64,000 bases of DNA from Marivirga sericea (GCF_900177665.1 NZ_FXAW01000004.1:399647-463646), one strand, 5' to 3'; numbered from the stretch's first letter, positions 26,278 through 35,099 are shown. Numbers and translations are program-made. Notes: generated from the sequence alone by a model not told the origin.

Positions 26278-26840
26278 AATAAGTCATCTTTTCTGTTTGC
26301 TAATATCACTTTCAATTTTTGTCTTGTACGCATAAGCTTCACTTTACATTTAGATGCTTTCCAAGTGGTGATTTCTGCTATTTCTGCAATGGATTTTTCA
26401 CCTAAATAAAACAAAGTCACTAGTAAGCGTTCATCTGGACGTAATCGGTCCAGTGCCAGCCCGATATACTGACGTAGGTTCTGAAACTCCAGATCGTCCT
26501 TCAAGTGAACCAACTCGGCATTATTATCAAAATACTGTTTAGAGACTTCTTCATTGCGTAAAAGTTGCTGCCGATTAAGTTTTGCCTTGGTTAATGCAGT
26601 ATTGAAAACTATTTTGTAAAGCCAACTAGAAAAACGCGACTCTCCATTGTACTGATGTATGAATCTATAAATTTTGACGAAAGCATCTTGTACGACCTCT
26701 TCAGCATCTTCATGTTTCTTTACAATAGGTAAGGCGATATGAAAAGCTAATGACTGATATTTTTCAACTATATAGGAAAACGCAGGTGCATTTCCATTCT
26801 GCACTTCCTCTACACATTTTTGAAGCTTTTGATCGTCCAT
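26274..26840 (-). CDS. ECF-type RNA polymerase sigma factor (cassette 2)
   Basis: A 188-residue protein. Region 2 (EDAEEVVQDAFVKIYRFIHQ and SSWLYKIVFNTAL) and region 4 (RLRPDERLLVTLFYLGEKSI, helix-turn-helix KASKCKVKLMRTRQKLKVIL) are both present. It is closely parallel to the factor at 20873-21436. It is the first gene of its operon, preceded at 26851-26880 by a TGTAACC-type promoter so close to the ATG that the leader would be only a few bases. It probably drives its own operon and others bearing the motif. Confidence 0.92.
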   Translation of the reverse strand: MDDQKLQKCVEEVQNGNAPAFSYIVEKYQSLAFHIALPIVKKHEDAEEVVQDAFVKIYRFIHQYNGESRFSSWLYKIVFNTALTKAKLNRQQLLRNEEVSKQYFDNNAELVHLKDDLEFQNLRQYIGLALDRLRPDERLLVTLFYLGEKSIAEIAEITTWKASKCKVKLMRTRQKLKVILANRKDDLL

Positions 26841-26850
26841 TAATAATTAA

Positions 26851-26880
26851 GAAGACTTTTAAATGGGTGTACCGGTTACA
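26851..26880 (-). promoter_or_regulatory. Candidate ECF sigma promoter of cassette 2
   Basis: The minus strand shows TGTAACC (26874-26880), a 17-base spacer and GTCTTC (26851-26856), which resembles the CGTCTA-type -10 of ECF promoters. The ATG is 11 bases beyond, so the mRNA would be nearly leaderless. Confidence 0.55.
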
Positions 26881-27079
26881 AAGTTTACATAAATTTTACT
26901 TAGTGAATTTAAGAAAGTTACTCAACTTCCGTGTCTTTATTATTAATCTGACATCTGGCGGCTAGTTATTTCAGAAGATTCAAACGAAATAACACTAGTA
27001 TCTTTTATCGTTTAAGATAACTTTACTAGTTGTGAGAATGATTGCTTAGCTATAGAATGGAGCTACAATTTGCATACAC

Positions 27080-27760
27080 CTATTTAAAACGATCGATATT
27101 CTTGATAAAATAATTATCGATATCAGGTTTCTGTTCAGTTCGTCTAAATTGGAACACTGTATTTTCAACTGTTGTTTTATTGGTTCTAAATTCGATTTCA
27201 TTTTTTATCACAAAGCCGGAATCAGACTTAATAATCCCATTTATTTCGTACAAATATGCTGAATTAAATGAATCTATTCTTGGTTTTTGTTTTTCAATAC
27301 GGTAGAACTGAATTTTTATGCTGTCATTACTAATTTTAGCAACACCCTTATTTCCAATGTCATGCGGCTCAAATCCACAAATTCTTCTAATTCTACTTTC
27401 TTCAGATTTTTGAGATTCCAGCATCAATTCAATTGCTTCATGTGCACTTGCATAAGTATTGTCAAAAGTCATTTTTTTGGCACAATAATATTCTGTTAAT
27501 CCGTCAACGCCACTAATATTAATAACAAATCCATCTTCATAGATAAAAAAAACTGAAAGATACTTTATTTTTGCCCCTTGAATTTGGTCAAAACTTTGAG
27601 CTTCGCGTTCTAATTCTGCAAAGTAGTACCCATTTAATTTTAAGTTGTTATCTGGAACTTGATTATCCTCAAAATCAATCAATTCGTGTTTATCATGGAT
27701 CTTAAAAGCACCGCACGAGTTAAAAATTAAACTCAAAATGACCAATACAATGTTTTTCAT
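27080..27760 (-). CDS. Hypothetical lipoprotein
   Basis: The start at 27760 gives MKNIVLVILSLIFNSC with lipobox Cys16; a longer frame from a TTG at 27853 adds an unlikely leader. The mature part (about 210 residues) is mixed alpha/beta with many charged residues and no recognised motif. The ends of the surrounding genes are more than 200 bases away, so it is probably monocistronic. Function unknown. Confidence 0.65.
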   Translation of the reverse strand: MKNIVLVILSLIFNSCGAFKIHDKHELIDFEDNQVPDNNLKLNGYYFAELEREAQSFDQIQGAKIKYLSVFFIYEDGFVINISGVDGLTEYYCAKKMTFDNTYASAHEAIELMLESQKSEESRIRRICGFEPHDIGNKGVAKISNDSIKIQFYRIEKQKPRIDSFNSAYLYEINGIIKSDSGFVIKNEIEFRTNKTTVENTVFQFRRTEQKPDIDNYFIKNIDRFK

Positions 27761-28303
27761 TTTCAACTTTTTATTAACGGTCTTTGAAGTACATTTAATG
27801 AAGTCTGTTTCTAAATCCTTATGATAAAATATGGATCTAAATATTAAATCCAATCTTATATTAAACTGCTCTCAAATAGTCCATAATGCTTCTTAACCGT
27901 CACTCACTTAAAATAGAGAGACCTGGCAATAATTTAGCACTACAGATAAGCTTAATTCGTATTTATCAGCAGCCTACTTTATATATTTTGATAGCTTTAT
28001 CTAGTAATTCCCTTCCTATTTCAGCAGATAAGCAGGAAGATTTATTAAAGCTTTAGAAAAAATAATAAGGTTTAAAATATATTTAAGTTAACTTACGTTA
28101 AGAAAACGGATCCATATTATTAATCCTTTGTCAAGAATAAGATTGGACTTCTTTTGGAGTTTTCTGAGAACGCCTTTTTCATTATCAAATAGTGCTTCGC
28201 ACCCCAATTTGCTTTGGTTTTGCCCATTTACTTTGGAAAATTGAAACCCATTCAATACTCACCGAGTACTTATAACAATCGATATAATATCCTTAATAGC
28301 AAT
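27761..28303. other. Intergenic region
   Basis: About 540 bases. It contains a palindrome-like TTAAGTTAACTTACGTTAA at 28083-28101, related to TTAACTTAAGTTAA found twice elsewhere. No coding frame was recognised. Confidence 0.35.
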
Positions 28304-28858
28304 TTATCTTAGGGGATAAAAATTTTCAATCGTTACATAAGATATTTTGCCATCTTCTTTACTTAACAAAAATGAACCTCCCCATATTATTTCAGGATAG
28401 TGCAATATTTGTTTGGTCATATCTCTGATTACAAAGGGGGCTTTGGTATCTGGTAATGACATCATTTCTATTGCCTCACTGATTGAAAACCATTGAGCAT
28501 CCTTTACATTTTCGGGGACAATCAATTCTCCGTCAATAACATTTGCCGTATAATGCTGCCTAAATTGAGAAATGCTTTTGTAATCAGATATAAACATAAA
28601 AATAGCGGCAATCTTTGGACTAGATGTTTTGAGACCAAAGCCAGAAGATAAATTTGTAAGTCCATCAATTATAGTTTCCTTAGCATTATGTCTCAATGCA
28701 GGTGTCATCCATCCGAAATCATTTTTTTCTAGTAGTATTTTACCTTCCTGATTATAAATCAATAGTCTTTGGATCGTATAGCTATCATTTCCTGTTTCTT
28801 GTGCATATAATCTAGCTCCGAAAAGCATTATAACTGAGATTAATAGTATTTTTTTCAT
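28304..28858 (-). CDS. Exported Nudix-fold-like protein lacking the Nudix box
   Basis: A 184-residue protein with a signal peptide (MKKILLISVIMLFGARLYAQ). Residues 27-135 follow the layout of Nudix hydrolases: first strand YTIQRLLIYNQEGKILLEK, a GW turn (DFGWMTPALRH), then a helix, a later strand, and WFSISEAIEMM like the usual W-hydrophobic-element that follows Nudix domains. The catalytic box GX5EX7REUXEEXGU is absent; the helix reads AKETIIDGLTNLSSGFGL, without the metal-binding glutamates. Export is also atypical. Probably a non-catalytic relative; alternatively the fold assignment is wrong. Confidence 0.5.
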   Translation of the reverse strand: MKKILLISVIMLFGARLYAQETGNDSYTIQRLLIYNQEGKILLEKNDFGWMTPALRHNAKETIIDGLTNLSSGFGLKTSSPKIAAIFMFISDYKSISQFRQHYTANVIDGELIVPENVKDAQWFSISEAIEMMSLPDTKAPFVIRDMTKQILHYPEIIWGGSFLLSKEDGKISYVTIENFYPLR

Positions 28859-29106
28859 TGTATGTTTTTTAAATTTTGAGATATTTTTGATTATTAATGT
28901 GTTAAGAGTTTATAAACATTACCTTAATTTCAGGACTTAAAGTCAATTTACTGTTCGCTTAATTTTAAGTGTCAACTTGACATTTTTTTCATTCTAAATC
29001 TTGATCACCTGAAACAAGAGGATACAATGATATGTGTTCGACTAAGAAATTTCGAGATTTAAAACACCTAAGGTCTACGGATTTATAAATTCAAAGAAAT
29101 AGTTGT

Positions 29107-30147
29107 CTATAGATACTGCTTCTTGAACTTCGCTGGGGTGACGCCTTCCAATTTTTTAAAGGCCGAATAAAAAGAGGAGTTTGATTTAAAACCACACTCT
29201 TGTCCAATTGCTTCTATTGTGATCAAATTATTGCTACCGAGCAGCAACTTAGCTTCCTCTACACGGTATTCATTTATATAAGAGGAAAAAGTAATGTTTT
29301 TATTATCATTAAGGAATTGCGAAAGGTAATGTGGAGTGACCTCTAGTGATAAAGCGACATCAGATAGTTTCAAGTTTGGATCTTTAAATGGCTTTTGTAC
29401 ATAAAAAAAAGATTGAAGTCTTTGACCAAATTCCTTTGCTTCAACAGCTCTAATTTTTTTATCGACATACTTTTCCTGCTTTTCAAAGAAGAGAGAAGTT
29501 CGTTTAAATTTGTACAGCCAAATAAAAAGTACTGCATAAAAAACAAAAGTGAAAGACCATGCTCCAATGATGTAGGAACTATAGTTTGTGATTAAGTATG
29601 CCAACCAAACAACGGCAATTCCAATAGTTATCGTAATTAACCAAATGTCAAGATCTGATAGCTTACCATGATAAGTCAATAAGTTACGAAAGGGCTTCTT
29701 TAAAGTAATAATAGTGAGCAAAATATAATAAAACCATATGACATACATCATGTGCCTTAACCATTCTGAGCAAATCCAACACTCTTCACTAGGGAAAATT
29801 AATCCGGCAATCACTAGCAAAAGTACAAATGGAAATAAATGCTTTATTAAAGCAGCATGCCAGTTGAAATCTATGTTTATGACGGCCTTCACATATAGGT
29901 AGAGTAAAGGCCCTATGAAAATACATGCAAGCAAGCCCAATGGCGCCAAAGTATCGGATGATCCTTCCAGTATTACTACCAAAGTTGATTTTAATATGCG
30001 GATAGAAACTGTAGCAATTAACAGGGACAAGATCTTTGTAGATCCACTTTTTTTACTCGTAAAAAATGCAAAATACGAGGCAAGAAAGAACCCATTCAAT
30101 GCTCCTATGCCGCTAAATAAGAAAAGTAAAAGATCTTGAAATTTCAC
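29107..30147 (-). CDS. AraC-family regulator with membrane N-terminus
   Basis: A 346-residue protein. Residues 5-215 form about seven hydrophobic helices, and residues 245-346 the AraC DNA-binding domain (LKLSDVALSLEVTPHYLSQF and GFKSNSSFYSAFKKLEGVTP). It is a paralog of the regulator at 12664-13677. Downstream on the same strand, 248 bases away, is the Nudix-like exported protein; upstream is the lipoprotein gene at 30257. Its target is not evident. Confidence 0.9.
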   Translation of the reverse strand: MKFQDLLLFLFSGIGALNGFFLASYFAFFTSKKSGSTKILSLLIATVSIRILKSTLVVILEGSSDTLAPLGLLACIFIGPLLYLYVKAVINIDFNWHAALIKHLFPFVLLLVIAGLIFPSEECWICSEWLRHMMYVIWFYYILLTIITLKKPFRNLLTYHGKLSDLDIWLITITIGIAVVWLAYLITNYSSYIIGAWSFTFVFYAVLFIWLYKFKRTSLFFEKQEKYVDKKIRAVEAKEFGQRLQSFFYVQKPFKDPNLKLSDVALSLEVTPHYLSQFLNDNKNITFSSYINEYRVEEAKLLLGSNNLITIEAIGQECGFKSNSSFYSAFKKLEGVTPAKFKKQYL

Positions 30148-30256
30148 GATTGTAAATTACAAACGATAATAATATTTACAAATACAAAAAACGGTAGGGG
30201 TATTCTATAAAAATAAACATTATCCAAAGCCAATACTTATCATCTGATAGTTTAAA

Positions 30257-30772
30257 TCATTTTAATTCTTCTATTAGCTTAGCATCAATCTTCTCTGAAA
30301 TTCTGATTTGGTAATACTCTTGATCTTTATTGCAATTTCTTCTCCTGTGATATTCAATATTTTTAATCCTTAGATTCGACTTATTACTATCACCACTGAT
30401 AATTGCCAAGGATTTAATCTGCTTTCTACTAAGATGCTTACCCATTAGTAAATTTAAAGTATCTGCTGTACTGTTTCTTATATCTGATTCAAATTCATCC
30501 CAATTTTGCCTATCTAGCCATACTTCAATACTTTGTCTGTAATCCAAGTTAATCGTTTCATTTTGAATTAATGTTAATCCAAAAATCTTTGATAGCAGGC
30601 GCTTGTCATAAGTGTAGGCTTCAACAATTCGATTCTTTAATTCCTCCTTCGAAAAATGAAAGGTATAAGTCTTTTCATAATCGGATAATTTTAAACTGCA
30701 CTTTAATAAATGCAAGGTGCAGCCAGAGGATAAAGCAATTAAAATTATTATCAATAAATACTTTACTTTCAT
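30257..30772 (-). CDS. Hypothetical lipoprotein
   Basis: A 171-residue protein with lipobox Cys18 (ALSSGC). The mature part is basic and charged, with no recognised motif. It starts six bases after the stop of the serine hydrolase gene at 30779-32635, so it is the last gene of that operon and may assist or accompany the enzyme. Function unknown. Confidence 0.7.
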   Translation of the reverse strand: MKVKYLLIIILIALSSGCTLHLLKCSLKLSDYEKTYTFHFSKEELKNRIVEAYTYDKRLLSKIFGLTLIQNETINLDYRQSIEVWLDRQNWDEFESDIRNSTADTLNLLMGKHLSRKQIKSLAIISGDSNKSNLRIKNIEYHRRRNCNKDQEYYQIRISEKIDAKLIEELK

Positions 30773-30778
30773 TTAAAT

Positions 30779-32635
30779 TCAATAATTCCATAGACTTAAA
30801 GCAAACCACCCGAAATACAGGCAATAGAGTGAGAAAAAAGTTACCCCAACAAATAGACTATTGTAGATTATTCTCAACTTACTATTCTTGAACAATCTTT
30901 GTCTTTTAAACAATATATATCCACTGTAGATATTGAAGACAGGATACAGTGCAGACAAAATGAATATACTCACTGACGTAATGGAAATTGTGCCTAACTC
31001 ATTCAATTCAAAAAAAGATGAACTGCTAAGATAAACAGCCACAGAGCTAACAATTAGCAAAAATGGCAAAGCTATTAATATTGAAGGTTTTAACGTATTA
31101 ACCCCTGATTTCTTGAATGGCAGAATCAATAATTTACTAAACGCAATTAGCGTTACAACAACACCAGAAATAATTCCAAAAATCAGTAAAAAGAGCATTA
31201 TCGAACGAACATATGGATTAATTTTCACAAAGGTATCCTCATAATAAACAAGGACTTTTTCCTGATCGTTGGTACTTAAATAAAGGCTTACATCGCCATC
31301 ATCATCTGAAAAGGCATTTAAGTATTTAATTTCGTAAGTTTCTACATCTTGCATAAAACGTTTTAAATGCAACTTATCTTTATTTATAGAAAGCTTCATT
31401 GTCCTAAAAGGAACATTGATGAAATTAACAAGGTCATTTGTTCCATTGAGCATTTTATAAGTTCCTTCCCATTTCGTATAGGTGGAAATATCTTCATTTA
31501 TCTTAGTGATTTCAGACTTTTCTATAGGACTTGTATTAGCAAACTCATTTACCAATAGGTTCATGATTTTGTAAGTACTTTTTTGAAACAGACTGGTGCT
31601 TATGGCAATTCCCAAATTTTGGGATCTACTGAAAATATAGTCACTTGTAAAGCCGATAATTGAGCCATTGTGCGCTTTAAATCTCAAATTTTTATTTGAA
31701 ATGTACCTATCGTACATTCCCAAACTATATCCTGTTTCTATGTTATTGGAGATTTCAAAATCTGATTGAAGTTGTTCCATTTTTTCAATTAGATGAGGTG
31801 ATAGTATTTGTACAGAATCAAGTTCTCCTTTAGCAAGGAAGAACTGCAATAATTTCGTCATATCATCGCCATTGCTTATTAATCCTCCTGCAGATTCACC
31901 AATCAAATTGGGTGTATCACTAGGTGTTATGCCATTCTCACTCTGTTGAAATCCCTGAATTAAAGTAGGACTTTTATTGGTGGATAAATAAAACGTATTA
32001 TCCATGTGAAGCGGGGTTAAAATGTTTTCACTAATATATTGCTGATAAGTTTTGCCACTTACTTTTTCAATCACAAAACCTAAAATAACATAACCAGGGT
32101 TAGAATAAGAGAATACAAGTCCTGGTTTCCAATTAGAATGATATGATTTTCGATATGTCATTACCTCTTCTAGAGCTGACATATTAGAACTACGTTTTTT
32201 AATGATATCAGAGATATGCATATCGTCAAAGCCTGATCGATGTGACAATAAATCTTTGATCTTTACAGGATGATGCTCTTCCCAATTATTTGTGAATGGA
32301 ACTTCTGGAGCAACTACCTTTAATTCATCTTCTAAGTTTAACTTGCCTTCACTAACAAGTTTCATTATGCCAAGTGCGGTCAGTGTTTTTGAAATTGAGC
32401 CTAAGGCGAAAAGATCGTCTTCCATCAACTTGATTTTCTGATCAGCATCAATACTGCCAAATTCTGATTGAAATAAAACCGAATCTTTGGTCACTACTCT
32501 TACAAATGCAGCGGGAGTCTTCGATTCCCTTAAAATCGAGGCAATGCTATCTTGCAGTTCTGTATTGGTTAAATTTTGGGAAAAAGCATTTAGTGCTGAA
32601 ATTAAGTACAGGAATGTCAAAGCTATTGTTTTCAT
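30779..32635 (-). CDS. Serine hydrolase with C-terminal membrane helices
   Basis: A 618-residue protein. The signal peptide ends near NAFSQ. Motifs are S80-I-S-K83, YSN (YSNPGY) and HNG (AHNGSIIGF). A beta-rich segment follows at about 400-490. Residues 495-618 then hold four hydrophobic helices, tethering the enzyme to the inner membrane with its active site in the periplasm. Similar topology is known among Bacteroidota and Bacillus penicillin-binding-protein-related hydrolases. It lies about 95 bases after the serine hydrolase gene 32730-34073 and is followed closely by a lipoprotein gene. Confidence 0.88.
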   Translation of the reverse strand: MKTIALTFLYLISALNAFSQNLTNTELQDSIASILRESKTPAAFVRVVTKDSVLFQSEFGSIDADQKIKLMEDDLFALGSISKTLTALGIMKLVSEGKLNLEDELKVVAPEVPFTNNWEEHHPVKIKDLLSHRSGFDDMHISDIIKKRSSNMSALEEVMTYRKSYHSNWKPGLVFSYSNPGYVILGFVIEKVSGKTYQQYISENILTPLHMDNTFYLSTNKSPTLIQGFQQSENGITPSDTPNLIGESAGGLISNGDDMTKLLQFFLAKGELDSVQILSPHLIEKMEQLQSDFEISNNIETGYSLGMYDRYISNKNLRFKAHNGSIIGFTSDYIFSRSQNLGIAISTSLFQKSTYKIMNLLVNEFANTSPIEKSEITKINEDISTYTKWEGTYKMLNGTNDLVNFINVPFRTMKLSINKDKLHLKRFMQDVETYEIKYLNAFSDDDGDVSLYLSTNDQEKVLVYYEDTFVKINPYVRSIMLFLLIFGIISGVVVTLIAFSKLLILPFKKSGVNTLKPSILIALPFLLIVSSVAVYLSSSSFFELNELGTISITSVSIFILSALYPVFNIYSGYILFKRQRLFKNSKLRIIYNSLFVGVTFFSLYCLYFGWFALSLWNY

Positions 32636-32729
32636 AATACTTGCTTTTATTTGTTTTGCTTAGTACAGTCAAAAGGCATCTCAACTAAACACCCAAGACT
32701 TTACTTCATTTACTGATCGCTATGCTTTT

Positions 32730-34073
32730 TTATAGTTGTTTCAGTTCAAAAACTTGCCCCCCTTGGTTCAGAATAAGAGTATTTTCAAAGGGTTTAAACC
32801 CAATTTCTATTCCGGCCTTAGAAAATTCAAAGACATGCTTTTCTGTTGGAGTTAATGTAAATGAAGGTTGTCCTTCAGCTTGGGCCTTTAGCTCTCCTTC
32901 CTCCACATAGATTTTAACATTCATTGGAAACCCTTCGGCACCGTAGTTTCCTTCATAAAGCTCAAAGTATTTCTCATTTCCTTTATACTCTTTGAAATCA
33001 GGAAGTGTATATTCTTTACCATACATAATGCTCAGTAAACCGATAGCAAAATCATTGGTAGGATAATGTTCACCGTTTATCATGTAGGTTACAGCAAGCC
33101 TATTGCTAGGATTATACATTGCTACGGAGTGCGTACCATAGGTGTCCCCTCCATGACCATAACTAGTGTGCTCGTAAAAGGGAGCTTTCATGATTCCCAA
33201 ACCAAACCAATCATCCTCCATAGGTAGCATTGCTTTCAATGTTTTATCTTTTATAATTTCTTGATTGAATAAGCTAACCAGCAATGTGTTCAAGTCAAAA
33301 GCAGTAGAAGCAATGCCTCCAGCACTAAAAGTATTGGGGAAATAAAATTCTTCTACTTCTACCCATTCTCCTTTTTTCTGTTCGTAGGATTTGGCAATGC
33401 TGTTTTGCTCAGCCTCGTCATCTATGACAAAAGTGTTTTCTAAATTCAGAGGTGCTGAAATTTCGTCTTGAATAATTTGGGAGAAAGACTTGTTGTACTT
33501 TTCTTCTAAGATTTTACCCAATAAATAATAAGCTGAATTTGAATATTCAAATGAGTCGCCTGGTTGAAAAGCAACTCCTGCTGAAATAATTTCATCCATG
33601 ATCTCTTCAGTAGCACGGGGTTTAGTTAACCAGAAATGTAAACTATCCCCCTTCGAAACATAATCTCGAAGTCCGCTAGTGTGGTTTAACATTTGTCTTA
33701 TTGATATCTTATTGGCATTAGGTATTTCAGGGAAATAGTTGCTCAAATTTTCAACGAAACTAATTCTGTTGTCCTCTTTAAGTTTGGCAAACAAAACGCC
33801 AACGAACAATTTAGTGGTAGAACCAATTGCGTATTTTCTCTCTTCTAAACTACCTGTTTTGATATTTCTTTTTCCGAATGTCTCATTTATAACCTCTCGA
33901 CCATTTTGAAAAATAGAGACTGTACCCATTAGTTGATTGCTATCTTCAAAGTGTTTGATATAGTTTTTGATTTCGGCACTTTTCTCAGAGTCAAAACTTA
34001 TTTCTTGCGAATAAACGGCTTGACTAGTCGCTATGGCAAAAAAGAGTACTAGGGCTTTCATTTTGTTTTTCAT
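32730..34073 (-). CDS. Exported serine hydrolase, class C beta-lactamase fold
   Basis: The start at 34073 is chosen because it gives the signal peptide MKNKMKALVLFFAIATSQAV; a frame reaching 34106 would begin inside a candidate operator. Motifs are S85-T-T-K88, YSN (YSNSAY) and HGG (YGHGGDTYGTH). The C-terminal lipocalin-like barrel begins near YFELYEGNYGAEGFPMNVKI. It is third in a PadR, HAAS-like membrane protein, hydrolase order, with a palindrome shared with the PadR promoter just ahead, so PadR control is likely (inference). Confidence 0.88.
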   Translation of the reverse strand: MKNKMKALVLFFAIATSQAVYSQEISFDSEKSAEIKNYIKHFEDSNQLMGTVSIFQNGREVINETFGKRNIKTGSLEERKYAIGSTTKLFVGVLFAKLKEDNRISFVENLSNYFPEIPNANKISIRQMLNHTSGLRDYVSKGDSLHFWLTKPRATEEIMDEIISAGVAFQPGDSFEYSNSAYYLLGKILEEKYNKSFSQIIQDEISAPLNLENTFVIDDEAEQNSIAKSYEQKKGEWVEVEEFYFPNTFSAGGIASTAFDLNTLLVSLFNQEIIKDKTLKAMLPMEDDWFGLGIMKAPFYEHTSYGHGGDTYGTHSVAMYNPSNRLAVTYMINGEHYPTNDFAIGLLSIMYGKEYTLPDFKEYKGNEKYFELYEGNYGAEGFPMNVKIYVEEGELKAQAEGQPSFTLTPTEKHVFEFSKAGIEIGFKPFENTLILNQGGQVFELKQL

Positions 34074-34102
34074 GATTACATTTTTAAGTAGTTTAACATT
34101 GT

Positions 34103-34119
34103 ACATAGTTATGCTATGT
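34103..34119. promoter_or_regulatory. Candidate PadR operator, copy 2
   Basis: ACATAGTTATGCTATGT has perfect arms ACATAG and CTATGT around five bases. It matches 15 of 17 bases of the element at 35083-35099 ahead of the padR-type gene. It lies 30 bases before the serine hydrolase start at 34073. Confidence 0.55.
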
Positions 34120-34135
34120 TTATAGATAAAAAATA

Positions 34136-34723
34136 TTATTTTAATTTTCGTTTTAGGCGAAGCAATAGAGTAAGTAGAACATATAATAAAATTGCACTTA
34201 TCAGCATTACAGGGATAAACCAGTTTCCCAGCACCTCAGAATAATGATGGTGAGACCGGTCTGGTAATATGCCGAGTAGAAAAAATTCTCCTTTTTTAAA
34301 AAATAACCCAACCTCATCAGGATGAAAGATCTTTTGAACGATCAAGAAGCCAAACGCTAGTAGCAGCAGATACATAATGCCAAATATGACAAATGAAATT
34401 CCACTCGCAATATTTAAGGATATGGCTTTGAAAACATGAATAGGATTGAAAGTTCGAGTTGCTTGTATGAGTTTTTTATCAGCAACCATTGATTTCAAGA
34501 CATCCTCAGGATTTCCAAGTTTATCCAGAATCTCAACTAATTTTTCAATCTTTGTTTTATTCTCACCTTCTTGAAGTGCTTCATAAATATGGCTATTAAA
34601 TTCCATCATTATATCAAAACGATCTTCTTTTGAAAGAGTAGAAGTCTGCCTTTTAATGCGCAGGATATAATTATCATATAGCTTTTGACATGTCTTATCT
34701 TGAAACTCGATCTCTTTCATCAT
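34136..34723 (-). CDS. HAAS/DUF1700-like membrane protein
   Basis: A 195-residue protein. The N-terminal 85 residues are helical and charged (YILRIKRQTSTLSKEDRFDI, then LVEILDKLGNPEDVL), the pattern of the HAAS signalling domain usually encoded next to PadR regulators. Two hydrophobic segments follow (FVIFGIMYLLLLAFGFLIV and WFIPVMLISAILLYVLLTLL). It overlaps the PadR gene by four bases, indicating coupling. It probably relays a membrane signal to PadR. Confidence 0.75.
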   Translation of the reverse strand: MMKEIEFQDKTCQKLYDNYILRIKRQTSTLSKEDRFDIMMEFNSHIYEALQEGENKTKIEKLVEILDKLGNPEDVLKSMVADKKLIQATRTFNPIHVFKAISLNIASGISFVIFGIMYLLLLAFGFLIVQKIFHPDEVGLFFKKGEFFLLGILPDRSHHHYSEVLGNWFIPVMLISAILLYVLLTLLLRLKRKLK

Positions 34724-35061
34724 TTTGACTTTGATATTTTATTAATAGCAACTCCCAAATCATTCCAATACACTGTCATTTCATGGAGCGACTTTTTCCC
34801 AGCATTACTAAGCACGTAATATTTTCTAGGAATTCCAGATTCTTGTTCAACCCATTTAGAACTAACTAAGCCTTCTTTTTTCAACCTGTTCATTAGTGGG
34901 TAAAGCGTTCCTTCCGCAATTTCTATGGCCGTGAATTTTTTAACTGCCTCAATCAATTCATAGCCATAATATTCATGCCCTTCTAACACGCTTAGAATGA
35001 TAAAAGCCAGTGTCCCTTTTTTGACTTGAGACTTCCATTTAAGTATAAATTCCTCGTTCAC
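34720..35061 (-). CDS. PadR-family transcriptional regulator
   Basis: The start GTG at 35061 is chosen (about 113 residues, MNEEFILKWKSQVKKG); a TTG at 35079 is possible. The winged helix has GTLAFIILSVLEGHEYYGYE, EIAEGTLYPLMNRLKKEGLV and the wing GIPRKYYVLSNAGK, all hallmark PadR segments. Members repress their own operons. A palindrome at 35083-35099 overlaps the promoter region, and a nearly identical one precedes the serine hydrolase two genes downstream. Confidence 0.92.
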   Translation of the reverse strand: MNEEFILKWKSQVKKGTLAFIILSVLEGHEYYGYELIEAVKKFTAIEIAEGTLYPLMNRLKKEGLVSSKWVEQESGIPRKYYVLSNAGKKSLHEMTVYWNDLGVAINKISKSK

Positions 35062-35082
35062 AATACAAGTATATAACAAAAT

Positions 35083-35099
35083 ACATAGTAATGCAATGT
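35083..35099. promoter_or_regulatory. Candidate PadR operator, copy 1
   Basis: ACATAGTAATGCAATGT forms an inverted repeat (TACAT, nine bases, ATGTA when one flanking base on each side is included), 22 bases ahead of the padR-type GTG start. PadR sites are typically built of ATGT/ACAT half-sites. It is 15/17 identical to 34103-34119. Confidence 0.55.
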
